Shown here: in pieces, positions 23,862 through 36,580 of the stretch
Layout of the letters: every line of letters starts with the position of its first letter
Position numbering within the stretch: position 1 is the first letter of the stretch
NCBI GenBank assembly: GCA_024529925.1
Contig: JAFEUB010000846.1
Location: 1,179,001-1,243,000 of the forward strand
Direction: 5' to 3'
DNA: 64,000 nt
Source of the DNA: Ophthalmolycus amberensis
Lineage: Eukaryota; Chordata; Actinopteri; Perciformes; Zoarcidae
Notes under the pieces: generated by a model
Told to the model about the DNA's origin: nothing
The model's input: only the letters and a program-made list of their open reading frames with translations
Databases searched by the model: none
Program-made: the position numbers and the translations under genes

Positions 23862-24657
23862 GTAGGACTTTTAAAAATTTTTTATTCAGATATTGTTGCT
23901 TTAACTACGAAATCACACATATGTGGCTGTATCTTTTAAAGTAAATTAGTGTGGCCTGAAATAGGCCTATAGTCTCCAAAACTATACATCTTCATACATT
24001 TTGCTTTTGTGCAGTGGCCTATGAAATTAGAAAGTTATTGTCAACAAACAGCTCTGCTGTAATGCAGTGGGCTATGTCAACCATATGACAGATATGCTTA
24101 AATATAATAGTGATAATTTGATCATTGATTTTATGAAGTTTTTCTCGGCGTTTGAAGGGAATGTTGGTCTCATACAGACAGAGGAAATTCATCTCTGAGA
24201 TTGTATGGAGCACTCAGCATATAATCAGATTTGTTGGTTGTAACTGCACCCTGTGAGAGCTGATACAGTATTACTGGCTGGCATATTGATCCTGCAGTGT
24301 TCTCATATGAGAGAGAACTCATAACCTAATACACATAGACACAATGGAGCCAATGTGCTCAAGTGGCTCTGCCCCCCATCTCGTGCTTGTTATTTTCAAC
24401 TGCCCATCTCTTGCCTGTTTACAGGAAGGTCTTGAAATGACACATTTCTAGGAATTACTCACAATTTTAGTCAGTAAAAGATGTTAAATTTAACTAATTG
24501 ATTGTTTCAGAAATATATACCAGTGGATACAAGTTACTAAATATGTATGCTACAAATCTAAATTAACTTTTTCTTGCGCATTGCCATCAAAACTTAACAT
24601 GGAACACAATGGTTATCACAATAATCTTGCAGTTTTTCTCTGCTTTCCCTCCTGTAG

Positions 24658-24775
24658 CTCTTCGCAGACGGCTCTTCCTGTACCTGAACCTGCGAGTGTG
24701 TGGAGTCTTTATCTCCTCGTGGCCCAGCCGTGGCCCCACCCTGTGTGAAACCTGCAGGTCCCATCTTCCTCCAGC
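24658..24775 (+). other. kcna2 5' UTR part of the coding exon
   Basis: This is a 118-base leader between the predicted splice acceptor at 24656-24657 and the start codon. The bases before the ATG (ccagcATGa) are an acceptable context. Confidence 0.5.
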
Positions 24776-26278
24776 ATGACGGTTGCTACCAGCGACCCTG
24801 CGGACGAGGCCGCAGCACATCCGGGTCAGCCTCATGACCTGTATGACCCAGAGCTGGATCACGAATGCTGCGAGAGGGTCGTCATCAACATCTCAGGCTT
24901 GCGCTTTGAGACACAGCTCAAAACCCTCTCCCAGTTTCCGGAGACACTGCTGGGGGATCCCAAGAAAAGGATGAGGTATTTTGATCCTCTCCGGAACGAG
25001 TACTTTTTTGATCGCAATCGACCGAGTTTTGATGCCATTCTGTATTATTACCAATCTGGAGGGCGGCTGCGACGGTCTGTTAACGTGACCCTGGACATTT
25101 TTTCTGAGGAGATCCGGTTTTATGAATTGGGTGAGGAGGCTATGGAAAGCTTCAGGGAGGATGAAGGTTTCATCAAGGAAGAGGAGCGGCCTCTGCCAGA
25201 GAATGAGTTTCAGAGACAAGTGTGGTTGCTGTTTGAGTATCCAGAGAGCTCAGGTCCTGCGCGCATCATTGCCATCATCTCTGTCATGGTGATTCTTATT
25301 TCTATTGTCAGCTTCTGCCTGGAGACATTGCCAGTTTTCCGAAATGATGATGAGGAGATGTACAATTATCCATTACAGTCCATGTCCAACACCACCTCCA
25401 CCTATGACAGCTCAGCTTATTATAAGGATCCTTTCTTCATCGTAGAGACCCTCTGTATCATCTGGTTCTCTTTTGAGTTCCTCGTTAGGTTCTTTGCCTG
25501 TCCCAGTAAAGCTGGTTTTTTTGGCGACATCATGAACATCATTGATATTGTGGCAATTATCCCCTACTTTATCACCCTGGGTACAGAGCTAGCAGAGAAG
25601 CCAGAGGACGGCCAGGCAGGCCAGCAGGCTATGTCTTTGGCTATTCTCCGTGTCATTCGTCTAGTCAGGGTGTTTCGTATATTTAAACTCTCCCGTCACT
25701 CCAAGGGGCTCCAGATCTTGGGCCAGACTCTGAAGGCCAGTATGCGCGAGTTAGGCCTCCTCATCTTCTTCCTGTTCATCGGCGTGATCCTCTTCTCCAG
25801 TGCTGTCTACTTTGCAGAAGCAGATGAGCCAGGTTCCCAGTTCAGCAGCATTCCTGAGGCCTTTTGGTGGGCAGTGGTTTCCATGACCACAGTGGGCTAT
25901 GGAGACATGGTCCCAACAACCATTGGAGGAAAGATTGTAGGGTCTCTCTGCGCAATTGCCGGTGTGCTGACTATTGCCCTGCCTGTACCTGTCATTGTGT
26001 CAAACTTCAACTACTTCTACCACAGAGAGACGGAGGGCGAGGAACAGGCACAGTATCTGAATACCCCAAGTGTGCCTAAAGCCAGCTCAGCAGAGGATCT
26101 GAAGAAGAGCGGTCGGAGCGGCAGTGGGTCCACTCTCAGTAAGTCTGACTATGTAGAGATACAGGAGGCTGTGAACCACAGCACTGAGAACTTCAGACCA
26201 GAGGGCATAAAAACAGGAAACTGTACACTGGCCAACACTAACTATGTAAACATCACTAAGATGCGTACAGATGTATAA
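24776..26278 (+). CDS. kcna2: Kv1.2 voltage-gated potassium channel alpha subunit
   Basis: Shaker-type K+ channel subunit of neurons; it forms homo- or heterotetramers with other Kv1 subunits in axonal and juxtaparanodal membranes. The 500-residue product (mammalian Kv1.2: 499) begins MTVATSDPADEAAA, matching the family, which fixes the start. T1 tetramerisation domain is at about residues 33-130. S1 is at about 165-183, an N-glycosylation sequon (NTT, Asn205) in the S1-S2 loop, S2 220-241, S3 252-272, S4 288-306 with Arg every third residue, S5 324-345, filter TTVGYGD 371-377 and S6 with PVP. GYGDMVPTT is typical of Kv1.2. The C-terminus NYVNITKMRTDV ends in the class I PDZ ligand TDV. The last residues read MRTDV where mammals have MLTDV. 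The coding region is a single intact exon on the same strand as kcna3 and kcna10. Confidence 0.98.
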   Translation: MTVATSDPADEAAAHPGQPHDLYDPELDHECCERVVINISGLRFETQLKTLSQFPETLLGDPKKRMRYFDPLRNEYFFDRNRPSFDAILYYYQSGGRLRRSVNVTLDIFSEEIRFYELGEEAMESFREDEGFIKEEERPLPENEFQRQVWLLFEYPESSGPARIIAIISVMVILISIVSFCLETLPVFRNDDEEMYNYPLQSMSNTTSTYDSSAYYKDPFFIVETLCIIWFSFEFLVRFFACPSKAGFFGDIMNIIDIVAIIPYFITLGTELAEKPEDGQAGQQAMSLAILRVIRLVRVFRIFKLSRHSKGLQILGQTLKASMRELGLLIFFLFIGVILFSSAVYFAEADEPGSQFSSIPEAFWWAVVSMTTVGYGDMVPTTIGGKIVGSLCAIAGVLTIALPVPVIVSNFNYFYHRETEGEEQAQYLNTPSVPKASSAEDLKKSGRSGSGSTLSKSDYVEIQEAVNHSTENFRPEGIKTGNCTLANTNYVNITKMRTDV

Positions 26279-28712
26279 TGTGAGCTACTGTACATGGATT
26301 AACTTCAGCTGGGGTCTGCAAGGGGAGGATTAAGGTGTGACACTAGGTATTGAAAAATATATGGCGCCCAGTATTTGAGTGCAGAGCAGATACGTGGGTT
26401 TAACTTGGAGAAAAGGTCAGTCAAGAGGACCTCTTGTTGTCTCACATCTTGTGGACCTATCAGCGCATATCATAGAGTGGCCACCCGTCTTATTTAGGAC
26501 ATTGTCAGTGTCTGCATGGAGTTAGTCTTACCTATGTGACAGTAGTCACCCTGCTCGCAACAGTAGCCAAATAGTAGCCTAACCAGTAATAACCAATATT
26601 AACAGTGTTAAGGGACCACTAGTTTCTACCTTCTTGCTCAAACTGCCGCTGGGAGAAGATGCACGATAACAACAATTGACATCAGTGTGACATTTATTTT
26701 AAAATGTAACTTAACTTATTAACTTGCGATTAAAAGCAGGCCATATTATCAGCATTCATGAGCAACTTTAATCTGCCGCTCTAACTGCCAAGGTCCTGAC
26801 TCAGAGCAAAACAAAGTCACCAAGATCACATCTCTACTGTCAGGGGAAAGCTGAAATGCGCGAGAGAGAGAGAGACAACAATACGCTTTTGGACCAAATG
26901 GTCCTTTGTTGCTTTCTCTGTCTGCCTGAGGGCCCTAGCGTTCATCTCTTGGCCACTTCTAGATATGTCCAGTACAAGCTAGTGGTTTCTGTTGAGACCA
27001 ACAGATAGATGATGTTCTGTGCTGTATTACCGGACCATAAACAGCACACCTTTTTCCTGCCATTTTTCTTCAATGAAGCTCAAGTGGATTTACAGGAAGA
27101 ACACTCTCGCCAAGACTTTGCCTTTTTTTGTTTCCGGCCAATGCAGGCTGGCAGGTGGACAAAAGAAATGTCTCAGTAAACAGAATGAATGTTTATTTAT
27201 TGATGTGTATTGATTTGGTGTATGTTTTTTTGAGTAATATGAAGAATGTGTGCTTCTCACCTCCATTTTTCGTTGATTAAGATGTAGAAAGATAGTGATT
27301 GTTTTCTCGGCGGCATTCTGAGTGAGTGCCTATTTCTCCATCCTCTTAACTTTACCTTAAAGTGTCTCTTAAGCCGCCACCCTGTTCCACTGTAACAGAT
27401 GTACAGTAAGAAGTGTTCAGTTTAACACTGCCCAGCATAAATGTTGCTGTTCTTGACTTCATATCATTCCGCGTTTGTAGAAATACATCAAATGAGATTA
27501 AGGAGTAAACTATAATTACTTTCAACCAAGGTCAAGATTTATGGCAGCAGAGTTAACTACTTTTATGTATAAGGCTTTTATGGTACTGTATTAACTCTAA
27601 CAGTTTAAAAGGATTTTTTTAAGGACCAACAACCAAAGACAGAGCACAGTGATAAACTAAAATGAATCTATGACACCTTTAAGTTCAGCGTTTCTCATAT
27701 CACCAATGCCAACTTTGTTACTCAGTCTGATTTCCACCCAGGGATCAATACGGTATTCTGATTGCTGGATAAGTGGCAAGAAGCAATGGCATTTCTCCTC
27801 CTAAACAATTGCTAACAGTTATTAAACGTTGCCTGCCTCTGGAACAAGTTAAAAGTGTTGATAGCTCAATTATTAGATCACCAAAGACAAACTGCCACCT
27901 GGCATTCTGTATCCTGGGTATCCTGTATCCTGTATCCTGAGATACATTTTGCTCTCAGTATTTGTTTTTCTTTGTGATACTCAATGCAGTTTAAACAATC
28001 ATTCCATTGCCGCATTTTGCCCACATAATGCAGGACCAAGGCTATGTGTCCTTCAGCCGCTTTTTATCAAACAGCAACTCTGCTATAGTAGTGCTGAATG
28101 TCCTTTGAAGTATTCATTGTAGCATGAATTAGTATGAATAATATTTAAAAAGCAAATTGGCATCAATATATTACTATATCTATACTGCGGCTATGTGCAA
28201 AAACTGTATGCTCTAAAAGTATATGTCATGCTTTGCATAAGCATCTTCTTGCCATTGTTATTTGAGATATTATTGAGTCCCAATCTATGTGAATTAGTTA
28301 CCTAGAGAGGGTTGCGTGTCCACGGAAAGATTTAACTCTCACGTATGTATGGAGACAGTAACAACAGGTTCAACATGAGAGAAAACAGGGACGGTTTGAG
28401 AGGGGAGGAGAGTCCAAATCCACACGCCAGACTCCAGAACAGGCATAGCTAAACATTTGATCAACATTTCAGAGGTTAACTAACGCTAGCTTAAGTTTTA
28501 ACGTCTTTATAGCCAGTTGCACTCACAACCCAGTAACTGTGTCTTATAGTGAAAGCACAACAACAGCTACTACTGTATCTGCTGCCAGCCCAGTGGACGC
28601 ACAGATTCAAACAGTCAGTCGGGCAGACTTGTTGCCCTGCCAAGTGCATCATAATGCTCCAAGGGACTGTCTGAGTGCGCTTATCTCTGATATATAGGCC
28701 CATCACGCTCAG

Positions 28713-28760
<48 letters not shown>

Positions 28761-31700
28761 GTGCTTGCGTGCGTGCGTGCGTGTGTGAGTGACAGAGAAA
28801 ATGAAAGAGACAAAGAGATTGTGAGAAATAGAGAGCTTTTAGACTCAGACTTTAGCACTTATCTAAGACACTGGTCTTCTTGACTCCAGGTCCGGTGCTC
28901 TATATATTCTACTCGATCTAAGCACACTGTTTACAGCCTGTGCATATCTTCAACACATGCATGTAGTACATTAATGAAAGAGGAAGGAATGTCCTGCCAC
29001 ACTCACTAGAGATGAGATCTATGAGCATGTGTTGACTTATGAGATAAGCTGCAGTATCAGCCGAGTACTGGGGATTGCAGGAAGGAGAGGAAAGGTTGGG
29101 AAGGAAAATACGATAATGAAAGTAAGATAAACACTGCCTACACCCTCTTTTTCTGTCTGATCTGATGTGTACTTGTATTCTTCTAAGCTGTTGTTGTGTA
29201 CTGGAACACCTATGTGACTTTATGTGGCTTGAAAGCTTCGCCTGGACTATTGAAGCGAATCTCTGTCGAGACTGAAAGCGTTCTTTTGAAGAAACCAACA
29301 GTCCGGCACATCAGCATCATCTTAACCAAGGAAAACACATCTTTGCTGCGTCATTGCTGTTCTCCACATACAAGAGGACAATTGAACACACACTGCCTGT
29401 GATGGTCATGTTTGCTGTCAGGACAGACACCTATTGAACTTCAAGGCCACAAAGTGAATGGTCTCAAACCCACTATTGGTGGTGAACAGACGTAGCCATG
29501 TAAACAATGTATCTACGAGTTACAGCTGCTTTCAATGATGTCTTGAAATGCCTAAAGCTTCAACTTTAAAACAAGCTTGTACAGATTCCTGTGTAGCGGC
29601 GAGTCAAAGTGTATGCTTGCTGAATTAATCCAAGAAACTTAAGTTGTATATAAGTGAATTATCTCTTAGGTTGAATATGCTCCAAGGACTAAGGATGGAT
29701 TAAGAAATGAACAGGAAATATGATTTCTATGAGAACTTTAACTTATTTGTGTCATCAGACACCGTATAAATGAACTGTTGTTTGTTTTTTTCAATATGTT
29801 TTTCTATTTGACTGTTATTATCGGCTCACTCGGAGCAGGGACCGAGGTTTGACTAGAATACACACGCAGGCCTTGGTCAAATAGATTCTGTCTGTACTGT
29901 CTTAATACATATTTACCCCCAGACAACCAGCTCCTCTTACTTTATTTCCTCTACCTTCTCCAACTGTTTGCCACTTTGATATTTGACACAAATATTGTGT
30001 GTATGAGATTTAGATAACCCTCAGCTTCTTCACTAGCAGTCTCTACTCAGCTTTCCGTATACGGTCTGTGTTTTTTCTTGTTAGGAAAAAAGACTGAACC
30101 ATGAAGCAAACCGTCCATTATTGCATAAAGGAAACATGGATCTGAACACTTGTCATGCCCTTCACGAGGACCTTCAGTGAAAACTGATTCATAGAGAATA
30201 TTGATAGAGAATTACTTTCATCATTTAATATAATTGTAAATTATAAACCTACATGTGAATATCATAATATCAATAATAACATCTTTATTATAACCTCAAG
30301 CTCCTGTTGTGTCTTTCTCATGTGATCTGAAGGACCCTTTGTGAAGATTAAGGGTAAAAGATAAACAAATTTGCAATTAATAATGGATTCAGATCAGTTT
30401 GTCTCATAATGATATATTATCATGCTAGCCCAAACCAGCTGATTTTTGTCTTTTATGTTTTTCACCATTACTATATTCTTTGTATGTCTGACATTCACAT
30501 AATTAAGCAGAAAATGATTCCTCAAACTCTAAATCAGTGACTGTTTTCATGACATCCAGAACATGGCAAAGTCCCTGAAGCATAGAGTTTTGTATCATAT
30601 CTCATTCTTCCGCGGTGCTCTTATAGCTAAATAGGGGCTGACGTATTTTTGCGGGCCAACCCCGGAAGATAGCTTCCCACTGGTTCCCTCGACAAAAAGA
30701 CAATGTGGTTCTTTCATTGGCTTTTGGAATACGAACAAGTTTTGTTTTGCAAGATGATCTTACAAATGAACATCACTTTTATGATATTTAAGCATGAATG
30801 CGATGGCCAGATGTAAAAAGCTAATGTCAGCCTCTGAACTCACTACATCACGGAGCATGAGTATACACAACAAGGTACCATATACAATTTAAATTGATGA
30901 TTGCATCACTGGAGCGGCCGCTCTTGTGTCCATTAAAGAAGTAATATTTGAATTGACTAGCGACCCTTCCCTCAATAGTTTTTATGTCCCACTTCTCTCC
31001 TTAAGTGAACCGTATGCGCTGCGTAAGCCTCCGTTTATGAGCCCAGCAACGGTGAACGTGAGGAAGAGAGAGGAGAGCAAAACGCTCTTGACTCCTGGTT
31101 CAACGTAGAGTGGGACAAGTACAAACAAAGTCTGTATCAGTGCCATTTCATAGAGTTTTACACTTCCCCAGGAGATGAAAATGTTTATCTCTCTCCTCTT
31201 TGTCTTTTCCTTGCGCTTATATCGCTGCTGCGTGAGTTTGATTTCACTTATACTCTCTATTATTTGACCCTCTCAGATTTCCTTTCCCACACATTTTCTC
31301 TTGTGCTCATCTCTCTCCATCTCTGCCTCTCCACCAGCACTAAGGACCAAAGTAATGCACAGTGGGTGATGTGATGCTCCTCTCAGACATATATTAGGAG
31401 TATAATGCTCCCTCTGGTACACCTCAGTTGGCTGGGTTCCGGTATGTCAGCTAAGGACAGTATACAGGCATCCTTCCAGCTAACTGATGGGTATTGATCC
31501 ACTGATTGCTGTTTGATTATCTGCATATTATATTAAACAGAAGCTTGGCTCAAGTTTTCTTGAAGCCAGCCAGACAGCCACTATTCCTGCATCCTGCAAC
31601 AATATCACACATCCCGTCTTACAATGCAATTGAGGTTGTTCCCTGTTTTTGTCCTGACTTGCGCTTTTACTTTTGTCTGCAACGTTTATTTAATGATTTA

Positions 31701-31995
31701 AAGTACCGGTAGCCAGGAGAAAATTATCAAAATAATGTATTACCAATTTGTTTGCCTGCCCGGTTTCTTTCATTTTGATGGACACAAGAGCATTTGTGTT
31801 TGCATGCTTTAAGGATATACCCAATAGACCAAGTGATTGCCTCACATGCTGTGAATATTTTTTCATAGCAAAATGAGCTGATTTATAACCTAATACACAG
31901 CCCAGTTAATAGCCTGTCAACCTTAGCTTCCTTTATAGCACACCAGGTTCCATAGGGGAAACCTGTGTACGTACTATGTGCATATTTATACGTAC

Positions 31996-32026
<31 letters not shown>

Positions 32027-33582
32027 GAGGAGGGGAAACCCTTTTTATCACTCCTGTCCCAACAGTGGAAGCCCGTTATATTAACCTCCTATATTAATAG
32101 CAGACACCGCATGTTTCCCTTATGTTTAAAGGGGATATCTCCTTCTTGCGTTGGATTGTTAAACACCCAAAAGAACTGTGCATTGCATTGTTTATAGTCA
32201 TTTTAAGTGTGGAGGACCAGGTTTTTTGTTGGATCAGTAGTAAAATACATAAAATGAAGGGATGATGCATGGTTGAAATAGGGAGTGTGTAATAGAGGGG
32301 CTGGAGTGGGAGCGGGGTCAGACATTGGGTGGACGTATGAGAAAAGAAGGACAACACTGGGGAGTTTCAGCTTGTCAATGTGTTTAATGAGCTGAATTGA
32401 TTTATGAGTTTGGCCTACATTCTGTGGTCTGCTCTCCATCATATACCTTTACTTACAGCCAAACACAGCGATAAGATGTATTTATGGTATGGAATAGCTG
32501 TTTACAGTGTGTTGATTTTAAGAGCTGTGTGACATCTCTCATATTATTAGAAATGTTCACATGAACCACATAAAATAGAGCGAGGAATTTCAGGACAATT
32601 TCTGTAAATAATACATATGGCATATAAATCCTTTATTTCATCTTATTTCTGCAGTTGATTTGCAGATAGTCCAGTAGATATGGATGACAAATCATAAATA
32701 CATCCATATTTGACATAATGAGAAGGAAGCTTTTCCTATAAACCAAAAGGAAATCTACTGATGTCTTTATTTCCCAACGTGCTGTTTAGTTACTGTACTG
32801 TATCTGTCTTTATCTCAGCCGGCAACAAAGTTAAGCATGTGGAGGCAAAACAGACACAAGGCACAGGGCAACATGTGGAGAGGATTAACAAGCTAGCCTA
32901 GCTTACCAAGCACGGCAGTGACCTAACCCTGACCTACCAACAGGAGTCCCCGCAGACCTTTTATAAAATAATAATAATCTGTTTGTTTTTTTTCAGATGA
33001 CAATAACTACATAACTAATAATGTTTTGAGAAGATAGTATGTATGTATAAAGGACAGAGACATCCACTCAGCTAAATAGTATCAATTAAAACAGTGAGCA
33101 AAAGGCATATCGTAAGGTTAAGCAGTTCTGCAAAACTCAGTGTGTGTCAAGACTGACAAACAGCATTATGTCTGCTAACGCTGCAGCTTTCATGAATGAA
33201 ACTGAACCTGCAAGTATGGACAGTAAGGACCACTTAACTCTAGTTTTGAGCCATTTCAATTGAGTTAAACCCAAGAACACATGCCCTCATCATTCAGCTA
33301 CAAATACATTTCTATTGGTCAGAGGATGAAGGGTTTCCTTTGAAGTTGCCTGCTGTGCGAAGTTTGTCATTCACTTTTTGTCTTTATGGACCACATAATT
33401 TCACCAGTAACTCACACATACATACACACATACATACTCCTCCACTAATTCCCTTCCTGTTCTCCAATCTTCCCCCTAGTGTCCATGAGCAGGCCTGCAA
33501 TTGTCTGTGTATACTAAACTTAGATCCTTTACTCCCTCTACGTGCATTACTGGTAAGCTGTGCAGCATGCTTTTCACCTTTG

Positions 33583-33628
<46 letters not shown>

Positions 33629-36260
33629 GTGTTTACCAAATTCACCCAATTAATTTTTTCTTTCTCTTGTTTCACATTTTACTGTAAATGTTTGTGTCAA
33701 ACTACACTAAACGTATATCTATAAGTAAGGAAACAAAAGAAAATAAATGTTTTTTTGTTTTGCTTAAATGTTTCGTGAGGAAAAAAGTGGTTTCAGTTCT
33801 ACTTTTCTTCTTTCATTACAGTAAAAAAAAGGTCAGCAGCTCTGCAACAGAAAATAAGACTGTCAAAAGCCATTAACAACCTGGACACGCCACTTAAACA
33901 AAAACATCTCTCTGTTTGTTTTGGGCAAAGTGGAATAATTATCACCACAGAGAAGAAACATTCAAATGATACCCACTTCCTCTCCTTTCTGTACCTCGAC
34001 AGACTCATTACTCACAGACATGATATGAGGGCTTAAAATATCCCTACCCCATAAATAATTAATGATCTCAAAAACCACGTTCTACAATCCCTTCTCGTCT
34101 CCATTTTCCTTTTCTGTTTTATCCCTCGATCTTTGGTCCCTTTTGGTATTGTCTTTCCTCCTTTGGTGCGTTCTTACTCTCCTGTCTGAAGTTCAAGTTT
34201 GCTTTGTTGTATGAATTATCTTCTATACCTGCAAAAACACTGTAGAACACAGATTTGCAGATGTGGCCACACTGGAGACACACACACACAACACACACAC
34301 ACTAATCAGGTCTTTGTTTTTGTCCTTCGTGCCTCTTAGTGTATTGATCAAGAATGCATCAGAAGTGGATTACTTAATGGGTTGATGATTGGCGAGCATT
34401 AGCAGTGACTTGCAGTAAATGTATCTCAAACTCAAGGCTTCATTGACTGTCTCTCCATTTGTTTGGTCTCCTGTGTTGAAACACCCAACCCAACAAGAAG
34501 ATAGCTCTTTTTTCATATACATTTAGCATTACAGTATCCTTCATTGCTAGTCGGAAAATCTGTGATATGGATAGAGGGTAACCCAGACGTTTCACCACCC
34601 ACCTGCATTATCACTCTTCACTTATAAGCATTAAACATAGGAGAGGAAGCATGAAACGCCATCAAGGATAAGGCTCAATAAAGATGGTGGGTACTGGATC
34701 AATGCAAAATATGATTAAAATGTAGGCTATTTGTTCTCCTGAAAATAAATTTAAAAAATAACTAGCTGACATGACACCAAAAGAAAAAACTGCAACCCTA
34801 ATTTAACAGACTTTTCAGATTCAACAGATCTTTCCTCTTTCCCGTCGTCCACTTTATCTTTGTAATTGGCTACCGCTGCTCTTTGGCCTATTTCCAGGAC
34901 ACAAATGGGAAAACGGAGCACAAATAGGGTGTTGGCAGTAACAACTTTTGGAGGAATATAAAATAATCAGAGAATTGTGAGTGAATGAGATAAGACCAAG
35001 AGATTAGGTCTGTTGAGACATGTAGTCTAGGCTTCATGGAAGAAGACAGCTCTACTCATGAATATGAATTAGGATGGTGGAAACACACACAAACAGGCAG
35101 CATTATCCTGACTTGTGTGTCTAAGAAACTGTAAAACAGTGCGATACATCTCGTCCCTAAATAAGGGACTTGAAAAATCAAGAACACATGCCTGAAGGAT
35201 GGGGCCAAATACATTTGAGAGTGTAGCCCAATATTTATAGATTTTTAAAAAACTGTTCTTTAGACTAAAGGATATGTAAGACAACATTAAGAATAACAAA
35301 AGAACATATTTGATGCTTATTGAGTGGTGGCAACAATATTTATTTATTTCAGATTTGAGCAGTTTTGACATATTTGTTACATAACTGATATGTGGCTATG
35401 CACTTGAAACTGCAGATCCATTTTACTGTAAAAACACCAACGACTCAGTCTGCCTCGGGGAAACAGTTACATTTTTTTAAAGGAGCTATCGGGGAAATTG
35501 CTTTGAAAACAATTAGATGTGATACACTATATATATATATAAATAGTGCATCCTTGAAACTGACTTTAGACAGGTCACATTTTCAAACAAATGCAAATCA
35601 AATCAAATCAAAAACTTAAATTTAAGAACTAAGGCCTGAAAAGTAAACAAAGTGCAGTGCCACCAGAAGCCTGCAGAGGGAAGCCTATCCATACTGTGCA
35701 TGCTACTCAACTCTGTCACAATCAATGTTCAGTCAGAAAGAACCCAGACAGTGGCATCCCCTCCCCAGCGTGAGGCTGCTCACAGGTCCTGGGGTCAGCC
35801 AGTGGAAGCATCTGAGTCAGACACATCCATTTAAACAGTGATGATGGGAAATGTATGACAGTAATGCAGTGAATCCCTCTTATTCAACCATGGAGAGTTT
35901 CCCTTTTGATATGCCCAGGTGAAATATAATATAGGTACTTATAAATAGATGTGCAATAGATAACAAAGTGGAATTGCAAAAAAGTAAAATGTCTTTATGG
36001 AAAGTATTGGTTCTCATGTTTTTCAGGGCCATCTCAAAACAACTACAACTCAACTCTTTTAAAGGGAAACGGGTCGTGGGGAGCAGTGCTGCATATGTGG
36101 AAACAAAACTTGTGAACCTATAATTCAAAGACATTTAGTAACAAAATAATTAGCTCAATGACACAGTATTGTGATTAGAAATGAGGAGAGAAAGTCTGAT
36201 GGTGGTCAAGAGAGCATAAGGGATAGCCAGGCAGAGGTTAGGAAACAAGCCTTTTAAATC
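26279..36260 (+). other. kcna2 3' UTR and intergenic DNA
   Basis: This is 10 kb without a supported coding exon. Mammalian KCNA2 has a very long 3' UTR, so the first kilobases are probably transcribed, but I cannot fix the end. Simple repeats seen are (GT)n with GCGT variants at 28719-28790, (TG)n at 31998-32026 and (GT)n at 33589-33632, plus tandem 'tgtatcctg' near 27906-27940. The open frames show no family resemblance. Confidence 0.5.
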
Positions 36261-36268
36261 TCCTTAGT

Positions 36269-36283
36269 CTCTCTCTCTCGCTC

Positions 36284-36328
<45 letters not shown>
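36269..36328. repeat. (TC)n microsatellite
   Basis: A 60-base CT tract with a few G interruptions (tcgctc), directly upstream of the CpG-rich block at 36.4-36.6 kb. Confidence 0.95.
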
Positions 36329-36330
<2 letters not shown>

Positions 36331-36399
36331 GGATTTTGCAAGCGGGGAATTGGCCAAATTAAACATAATCATGCTGCTGTTATACAACTTTCACATCTG

Positions 36400-36580
36400 G
36401 CCCCAGGGTGATTGGCCGGGGAACCTCCGCCGTGCGTGCTGTCGGTGCGGTCAGCCCGGGGGTGACTGGACGCGCGTTGTGGTCAGTCGCTCCAGTGCGC
36501 GCTAACCATGAGTCCGGCATGGCCCGGGGCGCCAGACTTTCTCCAACAACGCCCGGAAGTTTGTAGGATCGCACTGAAGG
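36400..36580 (+). promoter_or_regulatory. CpG-rich island with a possible 5' exon
   Basis: The block is strikingly rich in G+C and CG dinucleotides compared with the surrounding 10 kb, and contains an inverted CCAAT (gattggccgg, 36410). An ATG at 36508 opens a frame (MSPAWPGAPDF...) that reaches a good splice donor (ctgaag|gtaggc) at 36579/36580. It is on the same strand as kcna10, whose predicted splice acceptor is at 45255. It could therefore be the promoter and first exon of kcna10 or of a non-coding transcript. The protein sequence resembles nothing I know. Confidence 0.35.
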
